From Clostridia bacterium (GTDB lineage: Bacteria > Bacillota > Clostridia > Oscillospirales > Acutalibacteraceae), in the NCBI GenBank assembly GCA_017461625.1, contig JAFTXJ010000015.1, positions 1-64,000 of the forward strand: 64,000 nucleotides of DNA, in the 5' to 3' direction. Positions 54,905 through 62,893 of this stretch are shown one piece after another. Under the pieces are notes generated by a model that saw nothing but the letters and a program-made list of their open reading frames with translations, made no database searches and had not been told where the DNA came from. Every line of letters begins with the position of its first letter. Position 1 is the stretch's first letter. The position numbers and the translations under genes are program-made.

Positions 54905-56476
54905 TTATGTCAGAGCATCCGGATTAAAACCAAAATCAATATCGCCCTGGAAAAGCTTTATAATTACATTTATTAAGTTTTTAAAGAAATCAACTATTGA
55001 AGTAAAGAAGTTTGAATTATCCTTATTATAATCATCATCCGTACCTTCTAATATGGTAAGGCTTTCGTTATTGACATTGACCATATATTGAGGATATTTT
55101 TCATTATCAACAGTCAGGTCATAACGCATAATTTCAACTGACGGTTCCTGAAGCGGGAAGAAATAATTGTGATGCAAATCTTTAACAAACCACGTTGTAT
55201 CAGGGAATAGGCAGGTTGAAGCATCAATCTTTTTATCAGGTGAAATATACTTCTGATTTTCTTGAGAAACAGATGCAATATAATCTTCACTAAACACCTC
55301 ACCGTAATCAGCTGCTGTTGCACCGAATGATTGACGGTAAACACTGGTATCACCATCACCCTGTGCAGTTGAACCTTCATACAACGGAAACTCAGGAAAA
55401 TTATATTTAACAAAGATATTAAAGTTTATGCCTGCTTCTTTCATTTCAAGCATTGTATCAATAACGTTTACCTGAACAGTGTAATAATACTCGTCTGCTT
55501 TTGCAATGAAACCGGCATACTCTGCTCTCACCTCTTCAGTGTTAAAAACAAAATCTCTTGCCTGTTCATAAAGCTCAGGGGTTACCATTGCCCAATATGA
55601 AAGCCAGCCGCCAAAAGTATTACGCAGAATCAATGGGAACAAATCGTTTTTGAAATTATTGATGAAAGCCATAAGTGCATCACCGGTAAGACCAAGCATC
55701 TTTGCCTGATACATCACCTCAACAATTGCACTGACAAAATCCGCACTGTTTTCATCACCGATGAGTCCTTGTTCATTGATATAGTAATCAAGGAAAGAAT
55801 TGAATGAATCGTTTTCAATTTTAATCTGACCCGAAAACAAAGCACTCATAAAATCAATGCCCATTATTGATGATGAATAATAAGAAATATCTGAAACATA
55901 TGCCTTGGCATGTTCTTTATAAAGTTCAAGATACGCAGCCACAACATTTGCGCCGTAGCATCTGCCGATAAGCTGAACTTTATCTTTACCTGTCAATTCA
56001 AGAACAGTATCAATATGTGCTTTAAGCTCGTGAGCAGTTTTTATGGGAGATTCACGCCAATCATACCAGAAACGGCAATCCCACACATCGTAATTTGAAG
56101 TTTTGCCATCAAGGTGAGCAGTCTGAGTTTTATTTTTAACGTAGCTTCCGTTGGTAACTTCACCATTGGGGTCAAGAATCAGATCTTCAAAAATCGGAGC
56201 CCATGAATCGTTAAATTCCTGAGCGTATGATTCATAGCTACCTGTAATCATACCCTTCGCAAGCTCTTCAAGGCAAGGACCAAGTGTTTCTTTAATAATA
56301 CCGAGAACATCTGCTTTAAGCGGATAAACCTCCTCCCCTTCTGCATTATAAATCGGGTTGGTGTGAGCGCCGACGATGTAAATTGTGGGGTATTCCTCAG
56401 GCTCTTCTGCCAAGGCAGGGGTAATGCAGCCAATAATAAATACCATACACAAAAAAACAGATAATAGCTTTTTCAT
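54905..56476 (-). CDS. Secreted alpha/beta-hydrolase-like protein with Cys at the nucleophile elbow
   Basis: 523-residue secreted protein. Signal peptide ends TPALA near residue 23. YPTIYIVGAHTNP near 30 and VQLIGRCYGANVVAAYL near 168 resemble the first strand and nucleophile elbow of lipase/PGAP1-like hydrolases, but the G-x-S-x-G serine is replaced by Cys (GRCYG). A candidate acid and His lie in GDGDTSV and LHHNYFF. The activity is therefore uncertain: cysteine hydrolase, or an inactive relative. The C-terminus (SIVDFFKNLINVIIKLFQG) is an amphipathic helix. Own promoter with a palindrome across it. Confidence 0.8.
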   Translation of the reverse strand: MKKLLSVFLCMVFIIGCITPALAEEPEEYPTIYIVGAHTNPIYNAEGEEVYPLKADVLGIIKETLGPCLEELAKGMITGSYESYAQEFNDSWAPIFEDLILDPNGEVTNGSYVKNKTQTAHLDGKTSNYDVWDCRFWYDWRESPIKTAHELKAHIDTVLELTGKDKVQLIGRCYGANVVAAYLELYKEHAKAYVSDISYYSSSIMGIDFMSALFSGQIKIENDSFNSFLDYYINEQGLIGDENSADFVSAIVEVMYQAKMLGLTGDALMAFINNFKNDLFPLILRNTFGGWLSYWAMVTPELYEQARDFVFNTEEVRAEYAGFIAKADEYYYTVQVNVIDTMLEMKEAGINFNIFVKYNFPEFPLYEGSTAQGDGDTSVYRQSFGATAADYGEVFSEDYIASVSQENQKYISPDKKIDASTCLFPDTTWFVKDLHHNYFFPLQEPSVEIMRYDLTVDNEKYPQYMVNVNNESLTILEGTDDDYNKDNSNFFTSIVDFFKNLINVIIKLFQGDIDFGFNPDALT

Positions 56477-56494
56477 TTAAATACCTCCCTGTAC

Positions 56495-56523
56495 AACTTA
56501 TTTATTATAGCATAAAATAAGTT
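56495..56523. promoter_or_regulatory. Palindrome spanning the promoter of the hydrolase gene
   Basis: Arms AACTTATTT (56495-56503) and AAATAAGTT (56515-56523) flank the -10 region, as a repressor site would. Confidence 0.5.
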
Positions 56524-56531
56524 AAAATCAA
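56504..56531 (-). promoter_or_regulatory. Promoter of the alpha/beta-hydrolase-like gene
   Basis: Minus-strand TTGATT (56526-56531), 16-base spacer, TATAAT (56504-56509). Confidence 0.7.
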
Positions 56532-56585
56532 CAGAAAAAATCCGACTGCGACAAAATTTGTAAATCGGATTTTTAATACTCTTAA

Positions 56586-58265
56586 TTACTTAGGTGTGGC
56601 TGTTTTATGAGGTACATTTTCGGCAACCGCAGCGATAAGCTCGGCAGCGGGAAGCACCTCAACCCCATCGTCAAGCTGACTTACAAAATAAGCAAGGTCA
56701 TCGGGGTCAACCGTCCACGGATGAACATTGATTACGGAATAACCGTTGACGGAGTTGATATCTGCAGGACAAGAATTGACAATCTCTGCCTGCTCTTTGA
56801 GCCATTCATTTGTCACCTGTGAAGCATCGCCCGAAGGATGCCACAAAGAAAATCTTACAGACATAAACGGTTTATCTTCGGCAAAATATACCTTACCGCC
56901 ACCGGCTGCGTAATACGGTTTGTCAAGCTGAAGAATGCCTCCGTCAATGTTTTCATAGCGGGCAAAATTTCTTAATTTATTTGTATAAATCCAATCTTCA
57001 TAAGCGTTATCGGGAACCATATTCAAAAGTGTCACAATACGCAGACCTGAATTGAGCATTGTTGCAGCAGTAAGATCAGCAAAATTACCGACTTCTTTAT
57101 TTGACATCCGGTCAATTCTTGCGTACCCCGCCCCTGACGGACCGGTTATGAATGAATCGCCACCGTTATTATCTAAAGCTCTCTTAACTGCTGTGGATGA
57201 AAACTCATTCATCTGAGGAGCAAAAGTCCAGGTAATTGGTGTGTCAATATTATAGCTCTGCCACTGATGATATTCCTTATAACCGTTTGAAATCCATTGA
57301 GCATTATCTCCGTCGCTGTAAACAATTGAAACATAATGCTTATCAGGGTCAAGCTCAGGAGCTTCTGCTTTCTGAGCCATTGGCTCAGTTTCGATACGAT
57401 TGCAAGTCAGAATGCTCACATTTAAGCTGTGATCTGACGGAATTACGTAATGACCAAAATGTGAAGCGCTTTCGGTAAACTCAACCTCATATTGGCACCA
57501 GCCGAGAATTGCAGATGCAGGTTCAAGGTCTTTAAAAAGCTGATCACGGAAAGTGCGTGCGATATAATCATCATCCTGAACAAAGGTTATGAATATCCTC
57601 TGCTGAACAGCAAGGTCACGAAGACCGGAACAATTCGCATAAAGATGAACAAGGGCACTTTTGACAAACTCATCTTTATATTCTGAATAAAATTCACGCT
57701 GCTCGGTGAAATCAAGGGTATCATCAGTAAGATCCTGCATTTTAACCAGACCCAAAGCCTTAACCTTTTCTTCACAAGACTTCGGAACGGCAAGCCAACC
57801 GAAAACCGTTGCATAGTTGAATGCCATATTTATCTGCTCGGTGGTATCGGCATCAGAGAAAAGAACGTAGCCCTTATCTTTGATGTGGGAAAAATAACGA
57901 GGAATAAGATTTTCAAGAGACCAGGATTTGCCGTTTTCGTCAGCATAAAGAAGAGTACAGCCTGCGGCTTCAAGATCCTTGAGCTCATTTGCAGACTGAC
58001 CACTGTAGTTGAGGAAAACCGAAGCCTCTTCCCTACCCACAAGCCCCTGAAGGCATTGAATAGCAGCCCTTTCATCCTTTGAAAGACCGTTGACAACAAC
58101 AATTTCATCGGCAAGGGGTTTAGGGTCAAATAAGCCTGACAAAGAAGAAAGCTCCTCTTCACTCAGCGGGTCACGGATAACACCCGGAAATACCATTGAA
58201 ATACTGTTTGTGATAAACATAATAATTGACATAAACAAAGCAAAAGCTGTTTTGATAAAGCTCAT
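56586..58265 (-). CDS. GxGYxYP-domain secreted protein (putative glycoside hydrolase)
   Basis: 559-residue secreted protein with an N-terminal signal (about 1-25). It matches the GxGYxYP family, named for a motif seen here as GPSGAGYARID near residue 374, with the family's YSDGDNAQWI and the N-terminal NGLSKDERAAIQCLQGLV. These proteins occur in polysaccharide loci of gut bacteria and are suspected glycosidases; no activity is proven. The Tyr-Pro end of the motif is replaced by Arg-Ile. AAAGGAGG lies before the ATG. Confidence 0.85.
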   Translation of the reverse strand: MSFIKTAFALFMSIIMFITNSISMVFPGVIRDPLSEEELSSLSGLFDPKPLADEIVVVNGLSKDERAAIQCLQGLVGREEASVFLNYSGQSANELKDLEAAGCTLLYADENGKSWSLENLIPRYFSHIKDKGYVLFSDADTTEQINMAFNYATVFGWLAVPKSCEEKVKALGLVKMQDLTDDTLDFTEQREFYSEYKDEFVKSALVHLYANCSGLRDLAVQQRIFITFVQDDDYIARTFRDQLFKDLEPASAILGWCQYEVEFTESASHFGHYVIPSDHSLNVSILTCNRIETEPMAQKAEAPELDPDKHYVSIVYSDGDNAQWISNGYKEYHQWQSYNIDTPITWTFAPQMNEFSSTAVKRALDNNGGDSFITGPSGAGYARIDRMSNKEVGNFADLTAATMLNSGLRIVTLLNMVPDNAYEDWIYTNKLRNFARYENIDGGILQLDKPYYAAGGGKVYFAEDKPFMSVRFSLWHPSGDASQVTNEWLKEQAEIVNSCPADINSVNGYSVINVHPWTVDPDDLAYFVSQLDDGVEVLPAAELIAAVAENVPHKTATPK

Positions 58266-58283
58266 AATACTGCCTCCTTTATA

Positions 58284-58781
58284 TTAAATCCTAAATTTAT
58301 ATCCCAAAAAGTCAGCCGTTTCCGTTCGGGAATTTTCGCCTAACTCTTTGCGCACAGTAATCAGACTAAGGATATCATAACCCAATTTTTGATACAAACC
58401 AATTGCCGCAAGATTTCGTGGAACAACGTCAATGCAAACCGCCGTATAGCCGCCTTTTTCCTTTATTATCTGTTCTGCCTGTGATATTGCGATGCCTCCC
58501 GCGCCTTTCCCTCGATATTTTTCAGCCACAAAAACATCCTCTATCCAAGCGACATTTCCACCTTTATACCATATATGCAGAAAACCTATTGGCAGGTTGT
58601 TTTCACTGATGATATAAAGCTCGTGCTCCTCACTCGTCCACAACGCAAGATTTTCCTTGGCTTGCTTGTTTTCAGGCATTCCGCCTTTTTCATTCAATAA
58701 CAGGTGAAAGCTGAAAAACTCAATAATATAGTCGATAATAACCGCCTCATAACTGTTATTATATTTTACTAACTGTATCAT
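58284..58781 (-). CDS. GNAT family N-acetyltransferase
   Basis: 165-residue acetyltransferase with EDVFVAEKYRGKGAGGIAIS as acetyl-CoA loop near residue 80 and a C-terminal VPRNLAAIGLYQKLGYDILS. It has two alanines/glycines in the loop where many have a bulky residue, still compatible with function. Substrate unknown. Confidence 0.9.
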   Translation of the reverse strand: MIQLVKYNNSYEAVIIDYIIEFFSFHLLLNEKGGMPENKQAKENLALWTSEEHELYIISENNLPIGFLHIWYKGGNVAWIEDVFVAEKYRGKGAGGIAISQAEQIIKEKGGYTAVCIDVVPRNLAAIGLYQKLGYDILSLITVRKELGENSRTETADFLGYKFRI

Positions 58782-58954
58782 TCGCTATTCCCCATTCAGA
58801 ATTTCCATAAAAATATACCATATTTATTTTAGCACAAGCTTTTTGTCTTTTCAACAAAACAGAATTTGACTTGCATCTTGACTTGCATTTTTGTATTTAT
58901 TTATGATGATTTGTGACGAATTTTGATGATTTCAACTTTTTAGATAAAAAGAAG

Positions 58955-58999
58955 AAAACCCCAATTTTCGTTGATAATTCAACAAAAATCAAGGTTTTA
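58955..58999 (-). terminator. Hairpin between GNAT and DUF6809 genes
   Basis: Nested arms AAAACC/GGTTTT and GTTGA/TCAAC, with T-rich sequence following on the minus strand. About 80 bases past the DUF6809 stop codon; the rest of the gap 58,782-59,074 shows nothing else. Confidence 0.6.
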
Positions 59000-59074
59000 T
59001 CTTTGGCATTAACTCCCTAAAATAATACAATTTACGCTTTTCATAAAGAGCGTTGCATTTTCATCTTTAAAGGA

Positions 59075-59356
59075 TTACTCTTCAAAGCTCAATCCCGTGA
59101 GTGTTTCGAGCATAAATCTCCCACCGAGTCGAAACCCGTATGCGAATATCTCACGCTCGATAATACCGTACATTTCATTAACGCAATCATCGTATTTTGC
59201 CAGGGTTTCTTTCTGCTCTTCGGTGAGCGTTGCGGAAAGGTTATCCCGGTTCTTGCCCATAAGGTTTAGGAGATTTTTGATTTCCCGATTGTTTTCGGTA
59301 CTCTGCTCCTGGGGATTGACATTTCCATACCAAAACTCCTCAAGCAACGTCCTCAT
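59075..59356 (-). CDS. DUF6809-like small protein
   Basis: 93 residues from ATG 59356, five to six bases after AAAGGAGGAG. The helical sequence MRTLLEEFWYGNVNPQEQ, KNLLNLMGKNRDNLSATL and the ending EREIFAYGFRLGGRFMLE resemble the DUF6809 family, which is common in clostridial mobile and accessory regions. Function unknown. Its start overlaps a small upstream frame by four bases. Confidence 0.78.
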   Translation of the reverse strand: MRTLLEEFWYGNVNPQEQSTENNREIKNLLNLMGKNRDNLSATLTEEQKETLAKYDDCVNEMYGIIEREIFAYGFRLGGRFMLETLTGLSFEE

Positions 59357-59472
59357 AACACTCCTCCTTTCGCGCATAACAAAACGACCGCATCTCCGAG
59401 ATCATTCCCGGTGATACGGTCGTTTCTTTTGATTTTTGATGTCTGTTTTGGTTTTGTTTTTATACGTGGCAT
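59353..59472 (-). CDS. Small basic protein (39 aa) coupled to the DUF6809 gene
   Basis: A 39-residue frame with a strong AAGGAGG eight bases upstream; it ends in the ATGA overlap with the next gene. The N-terminal half (MPRIKTKPKQTSKIKRN) is very basic and the second half (TGNDLGDAVVLLCAKGG) is not. Sequence not recognised. The perfect hairpin at 59,392-59,425 lies inside it, so it may instead be a leader or a translated attenuator. Confidence 0.5.
   Translation of the reverse strand: MPRIKTKPKQTSKIKRNDRITGNDLGDAVVLLCAKGGVL
59392..59425. terminator. Hairpin inside the 39-codon frame, possible terminator/attenuator after rtcB
   Basis: Nine-base-pair stem AAACGACCG (59392-59400) / CGGTCGTTT (59417-59425) with an inner GAGATCA/TGAT element; T-rich on both sides. 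Because translation of the small frame would cross it, it could couple translation and transcription. Confidence 0.55.
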
Positions 59473-59558
59473 AATGCTGTACCTCCTTGTAGCACAACAC
59501 TATACCGTCATATCTCCGAAAAGTCCAGTTAATTAGATGAATATCTTGAAAAAACACA

Positions 59559-60767
59559 TTATTCTGCCGCCTTAAAATTATATATAGGCTTGATGTGTGC
59601 AATGATTTCTGCTGTAGGCTCAATGTTTGCAACTATCTCATCCATATTTTTGTATGCCATCGGAGATTCGTCAAGTGTAGCGGTATTTACGCAGGTGGTA
59701 TAGATGCCTGCCATTTGTGCCTGATACTCCTTCATGGTAAGTCTTTCGAAGGCGGCGGAACGAGACATCAAACGACCTGCACCATGAGGAGCAGAATAGT
59801 TCCACTCTACGTTGCCCTTGCCGATGCAGATAAGGCTACCGTCGCGCATGTTGATAGGAATTAAAATCTTCTCTCCGGCTTTTGCCGAAACAGAACCCTT
59901 TCGGAGAATCAGCTCATCCACATCGATATAGTTATGTATGGTCTGGAAAGTCTCGATGGCGGTAAGACCGGTTAACTGAAGCAATATCTCCGCCATCTTC
60001 TCACGATTACGCTTTGCAAACTCCTGGCAGATGCGGATATCGTGTAAGTAGTCTTCCATAAAAGAACCATAAAGGAAGCAAAGTTCACGAGGGATAGTAG
60101 GCTCCTTGGCTTCCCATTCCTTTTCCATCTGCTTTAAGGTTGACTGAATTTCGCTTCTGCGACCTTGCTCCTTGTATGTGCGGATGATTTCCTCACGCTT
60201 CTTAAAATACTCTTCCTTGCCGAGATTTAAGTCGACAGCGATACATTGATAATATTCCGCTACCTGGGTTCCGAGATTACGGCTACCAGAGTGGATAATC
60301 AAGTACTTATTACCTTCACCATCCACATCAATTTCTATAAAGTGGTTTCCACCACCCAAGGTGCCAAGACTTCTCTCAAGCCTCTTGGTGTCCTTAAGGC
60401 TTCTGTAACAACGGAGACGAGTTAAATCAAAACGCTCCTGTCTCCCTTCCCAAACGTTTCTGCCACAAGGAATGGTGTGAGCTGCCTCATCAAATGCGGC
60501 AAGGTCAATATCAACCTTACCTAAATTCACAGTATACATACCGCACCCAATATCCACACCAACCATATTGGGTACAACCTTGTCTACAATAGTCATTGTA
60601 GTACCGATGGTGCAGCCCTTGCCGGCGTGAACGTCAGGCATAATACGTATTTTTGAATTTGCAAAAGCCTCCTCGTTGCACACGGTTTCAATTTGAGAGT
60701 ATGCGGTAGGCTCTAATGTATCTGTATAACATATGGCAGTATTAAACTTGCCAACTATCTCAATCAT
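59559..60767 (-). CDS. rtcB: RNA-splicing ligase RtcB
   Basis: 402-residue GTP- and Mn-dependent RNA ligase joining 2',3'-cyclic-phosphate (or 3'-phosphate) ends to 5'-OH ends. Metal and active-site motifs: PDVHAGKG (44-51), GVDIGCGMY with Asp72 and Cys75, GGGNHFIEI near 139, HSGSRNLG near 158 and APHGAGRLMSR near 323, which is the region of the GMP-accepting His in this family. It lies 50 bases after the DUF2828 gene with AAAGGA before ATG 60767, on the same strand as the RNA array upstream. Such genes in bacteria act in tRNA or rRNA repair. Confidence 0.95.
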   Translation of the reverse strand: MIEIVGKFNTAICYTDTLEPTAYSQIETVCNEEAFANSKIRIMPDVHAGKGCTIGTTMTIVDKVVPNMVGVDIGCGMYTVNLGKVDIDLAAFDEAAHTIPCGRNVWEGRQERFDLTRLRCYRSLKDTKRLERSLGTLGGGNHFIEIDVDGEGNKYLIIHSGSRNLGTQVAEYYQCIAVDLNLGKEEYFKKREEIIRTYKEQGRRSEIQSTLKQMEKEWEAKEPTIPRELCFLYGSFMEDYLHDIRICQEFAKRNREKMAEILLQLTGLTAIETFQTIHNYIDVDELILRKGSVSAKAGEKILIPINMRDGSLICIGKGNVEWNYSAPHGAGRLMSRSAAFERLTMKEYQAQMAGIYTTCVNTATLDESPMAYKNMDEIVANIEPTAEIIAHIKPIYNFKAAE

Positions 60768-60781
60768 AATTATCTTCCTTT

Positions 60782-60812
60782 CAAAAAGGGGTGAGAACCT
60801 AATCCCACCCCT
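60782..60812 (-). terminator. Terminator-like hairpin between DUF2828 and rtcB
   Basis: Stem AGGGGTG (60787-60793) / CACCCCT (60806-60812) followed by five T on the minus strand. It would lower transcription into rtcB rather than stop the operon fully. Confidence 0.65.
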
Positions 60813-60817
60813 AAAAG

Positions 60818-62317
60818 TTATGCGGCTATTTTTTCGTAACGCTCGCCGCCCAAGACATCCAACATAAACTCATAGGGAGTCATTGCAGCAAGGCTGCCAT
60901 CAACTACCTGTGAGAAGAGTCTGGGGGTGCAACCGGATACGAGAGCAACGCCTTGCTCGTTCTTGGTTACGGGTTGCTGTCTGTTTCTGCTTGCAACATT
61001 CCAGAACACAACCTCGGGAAGCTCGTAACCGGCGGCTTCAAACTTTGCTTTTGCATTATTGAAGTTGGTAGTACCTGCATTTTTCACACACGCATTAAAT
61101 TCCATATCGGAGATAATGATGAGCTTTGCAGGAAGTTCTGCCTGTGGCAATTTGTTGTTGATTGCCGCATTCAAAACAAGGTCAAAAACCGCTTCAATGT
61201 TGGTGTCTGCAATCTCATTGAAAGAGCAGATGTACTGGAGCTTTTCAGCAAAAGTATCACCCTTGATTTCAATGAGTTCAGGCTTACTTGAGAACTCAAT
61301 AAAATGGTTCTTGAACGCACCGGTATTGTGTTCTGCAAAGTAAAGGCCGAGAGACAAAGCAACTGCAGCCGGAAGAGGTTTAGCATCACAATACATCGAA
61401 CCAGAAGTGTCAATGATAGCAAGTGCGTTTGCCTCGCTACCAAAGTCAGGCAATGCCTCCCAAGTAGCGTTGAGACTCTTTCTCTCTTCCTCGGTTATTT
61501 CCTTCATAAACGAGTGGTGACCGTTATACCAATGAGGAGTTAAGTAGGGCTCCACAAGCTCGTAGGGGGCGAGTGTAGATGCATTCAACTTTGCCTCACC
61601 GGAGGACACTCTATTCAAGAAGTTATTGTAACGTTCAGCATCGTTACGTGCAAAAGCACCACGGTACTTGAACATTGCCTTAGAAGGCTGTTTTTCGTAA
61701 TCGAAGGTATAATCCTTCTCACGAAGATTGTTTTCGATGATACGGATATGGGCGCGAAGCTGACTCAACATCTTACGGTAGGTCTTGTCATCCATTTTGA
61801 GAAAACGCGCGATTTTCTTCGCAATTTTGATGGTATCAGCATTGGATGCATTGACAGAGGGTAACCATTTGCCAAGCAAAGATACCTCGCCGCCATTATC
61901 CATCGCCTCTACATCCTTACACAATTGTTCTCGAATGAAGTCCAGCATATCCCTTTCAACCGGGGTATCGAACAATACGAGCAGATCATCAAAACGACCA
62001 TACTCGGCTATGTACGAAAGGTTTTTGCGAACGGTTTCGGGGGCGTTTTTGGCAAGCCAACGAAGGCTTACGCGGAATACCTTGCGTTCACCAAGACCAC
62101 CACGAATATCACGAGCAAAAAACAGAAGCTTCATGGCAATATCCTTATCTTCTGCAAAAGCACGCATAAAACGAGTGGTGATTTCCTCGTCGCTTTCGCG
62201 GCGAATTGCACCGATGGTCGCAAACAAATCAAGACAATCTGATTCAGTTGTTTTCAGAGTTGCAGCACCATTTTCGGTAAATGTTTTGTTTGATTCCTGT
62301 TTCAAATATTGTAACAT
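60818..62317 (-). CDS. DUF2828 / Ro60(TROVE)-like protein with von Willebrand A domain
   Basis: 499 residues from ATG 62317, eight bases after AAAGGAG. The N-terminal helical repeat part (about 1-290), with FARDIRGGLGERKVFRVSL near 70 and GKWLPSVNA, resembles DUF2828 and, more distantly, the HEAT-like ring of Ro60/TROVE proteins. The C-terminal vWA domain starts near 295 with an intact metal-ion site DTSGSM (302-307) and IIISDMEF. Ro60 proteins bind Y RNAs and misfolded RNA; the family here is only a distant relative, so RNA binding is inferred from fold and context. It lies between the RNA array and rtcB. Confidence 0.85.
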   Translation of the reverse strand: MLQYLKQESNKTFTENGAATLKTTESDCLDLFATIGAIRRESDEEITTRFMRAFAEDKDIAMKLLFFARDIRGGLGERKVFRVSLRWLAKNAPETVRKNLSYIAEYGRFDDLLVLFDTPVERDMLDFIREQLCKDVEAMDNGGEVSLLGKWLPSVNASNADTIKIAKKIARFLKMDDKTYRKMLSQLRAHIRIIENNLREKDYTFDYEKQPSKAMFKYRGAFARNDAERYNNFLNRVSSGEAKLNASTLAPYELVEPYLTPHWYNGHHSFMKEITEEERKSLNATWEALPDFGSEANALAIIDTSGSMYCDAKPLPAAVALSLGLYFAEHNTGAFKNHFIEFSSKPELIEIKGDTFAEKLQYICSFNEIADTNIEAVFDLVLNAAINNKLPQAELPAKLIIISDMEFNACVKNAGTTNFNNAKAKFEAAGYELPEVVFWNVASRNRQQPVTKNEQGVALVSGCTPRLFSQVVDGSLAAMTPYEFMLDVLGGERYEKIAA

Positions 62318-62355
62318 GAAACTCACTCCTTTTCACTTATATAAACAAAATAATC

Positions 62356-62459
62356 AAGGCACAGTTGATTTAGGAACAAGTCCTAATGAGAGGTATTTTC
62401 AGTACCCTGCTTTTTACGAGAAAGCTAATCGTCAAATATATATTTGCTGTTCGTGCCTT
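62356..62459 (-). ncRNA. Array RNA A (stem-closed, tRNA-like)
   Basis: 104 nt on the minus strand, closed by AAGGCAC (62453-62459) / GTGCCTT (62356-62362). ACAGCA is at RNA positions 10-15. The body can form a palindromic CAAATATATATTTG hairpin, a D-arm-like GCTTT/AAAGC, an anticodon-like arm GGGTA/TACCT with loop CTGAAAA (GAA at the anticodon place) and a T-arm-like TTAGG/CCTAA with seven-base loop ACTTGTT. Nearest unit to DUF2828 (38 bases). Confidence 0.65.
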
Positions 62460-62466
62460 TCGAGAC

Positions 62467-62537
62467 GACCCGGATGGGAGTTGAACCCATCGTCACGGGG
62501 ATTTCGAGGTCCCCACTCGGCCGCTGAGCTACGGGTC
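62467..62537 (-). tRNA. tRNA-like RNA with CGA at the anticodon position, no CCA
   Basis: 71 nt with cloverleaf: acceptor GACCCG/CGGGTC, D-arm GCTC/GAGT, anticodon stem GGGGA/TCCCC with an eight-base loop CCTCGAAA, T-arm ATGGG/CCCAT with loop TTCAACT. CGA would read Ser, yet there is no long variable arm, the anticodon loop has an extra base, base pair 7-66 is mismatched (T-C) and CCA is not encoded. It may be a non-translational tRNA mimic or a degraded tRNA. Confidence 0.68.
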
Positions 62538-62544
62538 ATATATC

Positions 62545-62630
62545 AAGGTGCTTGACAGGATTCCTGCCTGTCATAGTTTTTATCGAGGATTACGCCTCGG
62601 TGGAGGAAGAAGTAATGCTGTAAGCACCTT
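62545..62630 (-). ncRNA. Array RNA B (stem-closed, T-arm-like)
   Basis: 86 nt, closed by AAGGTGCTT (62622-62630) / AAGCACCTT (62545-62553), nine pairs. ACAGCA at positions 10-15. A hairpin CGAGG/CCTCG and a T-arm-like hairpin ACAGG/CCTGT with a seven-base loop follow; the latter ends directly at the closing stem, as in tRNA. Confidence 0.68.
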
Positions 62631-62634
62631 TATC

Positions 62635-62726
62635 AAGATACGATTCCAACGCTGTTAAGCATTATACCAACCTGCGTATGCAGATCCACATTTCTGTGGG
62701 ACTTTAAGTGTTGCTGTTCGTATCTT
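62635..62726 (-). ncRNA. Array RNA C (stem-closed)
   Basis: 92 nt, closed by AAGATACG (62719-62726) / CGTATCTT (62635-62642). ACAGCA at positions 10-15, then CAAC/GTTG continues the helix across an internal loop. Inner hairpins CCACA/TGTGG and CTGC/GCAG. No tRNA-like T-arm seen. Confidence 0.65.
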
Positions 62727-62737
62727 TCTTTAAAAAC

Positions 62738-62804
62738 AAGACACCCCTTTTAATAATCGTCATTCAAAAATGTAAAAATAGGTAAAGGTTGCTGTAGGTG
62801 TCTT
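62738..62804 (-). ncRNA. Array RNA D (stem-closed, shortest)
   Basis: 67 nt, closed by AAGACACC (62797-62804) / GGTGTCTT (62738-62745). ACAGCA at positions 10-15 lies in a one-sided bulge, because CCTTT immediately pairs with AAAGG next to the closing stem. The rest is an A/T-rich loop. Confidence 0.65.
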
Positions 62805-62814
62805 TGGGGATGGG

Positions 62815-62889
62815 AAGAGCGTGGTTGGATTTCAAGGAATCAACCTTGTGCAATGAGCTTCGGTAAGTTTTCATTGTAACCACTCTCTT
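62815..62889 (-). ncRNA. Array RNA F (stem-closed, diverged motif)
   Basis: 75 nt, closed by AAGAGAGTGGTT (62878-62889) / AACCACGCTCTT (62815-62826), 11 of 12 paired. ACAATG takes the place of ACAGCA. Inner hairpins CAATGA/TCATTG and a T-arm-like CAAGG/CCTTG. Confidence 0.6.
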
Positions 62890-62893
62890 TTAC

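Noticed and set aside
59595..59864. Plus-strand frames opposite rtcB
   Set aside because: They are antisense to conserved ligase motifs and lack ribosome-binding sites.
61785..62555. 256-codon plus-strand frame covering the DUF2828 5' end and part of the RNA array
   Set aside because: It is antisense to a gene with intact vWA motifs, has low-complexity Ser/Arg-rich composition and no Shine-Dalgarno, and it crosses the tRNA-like fold.
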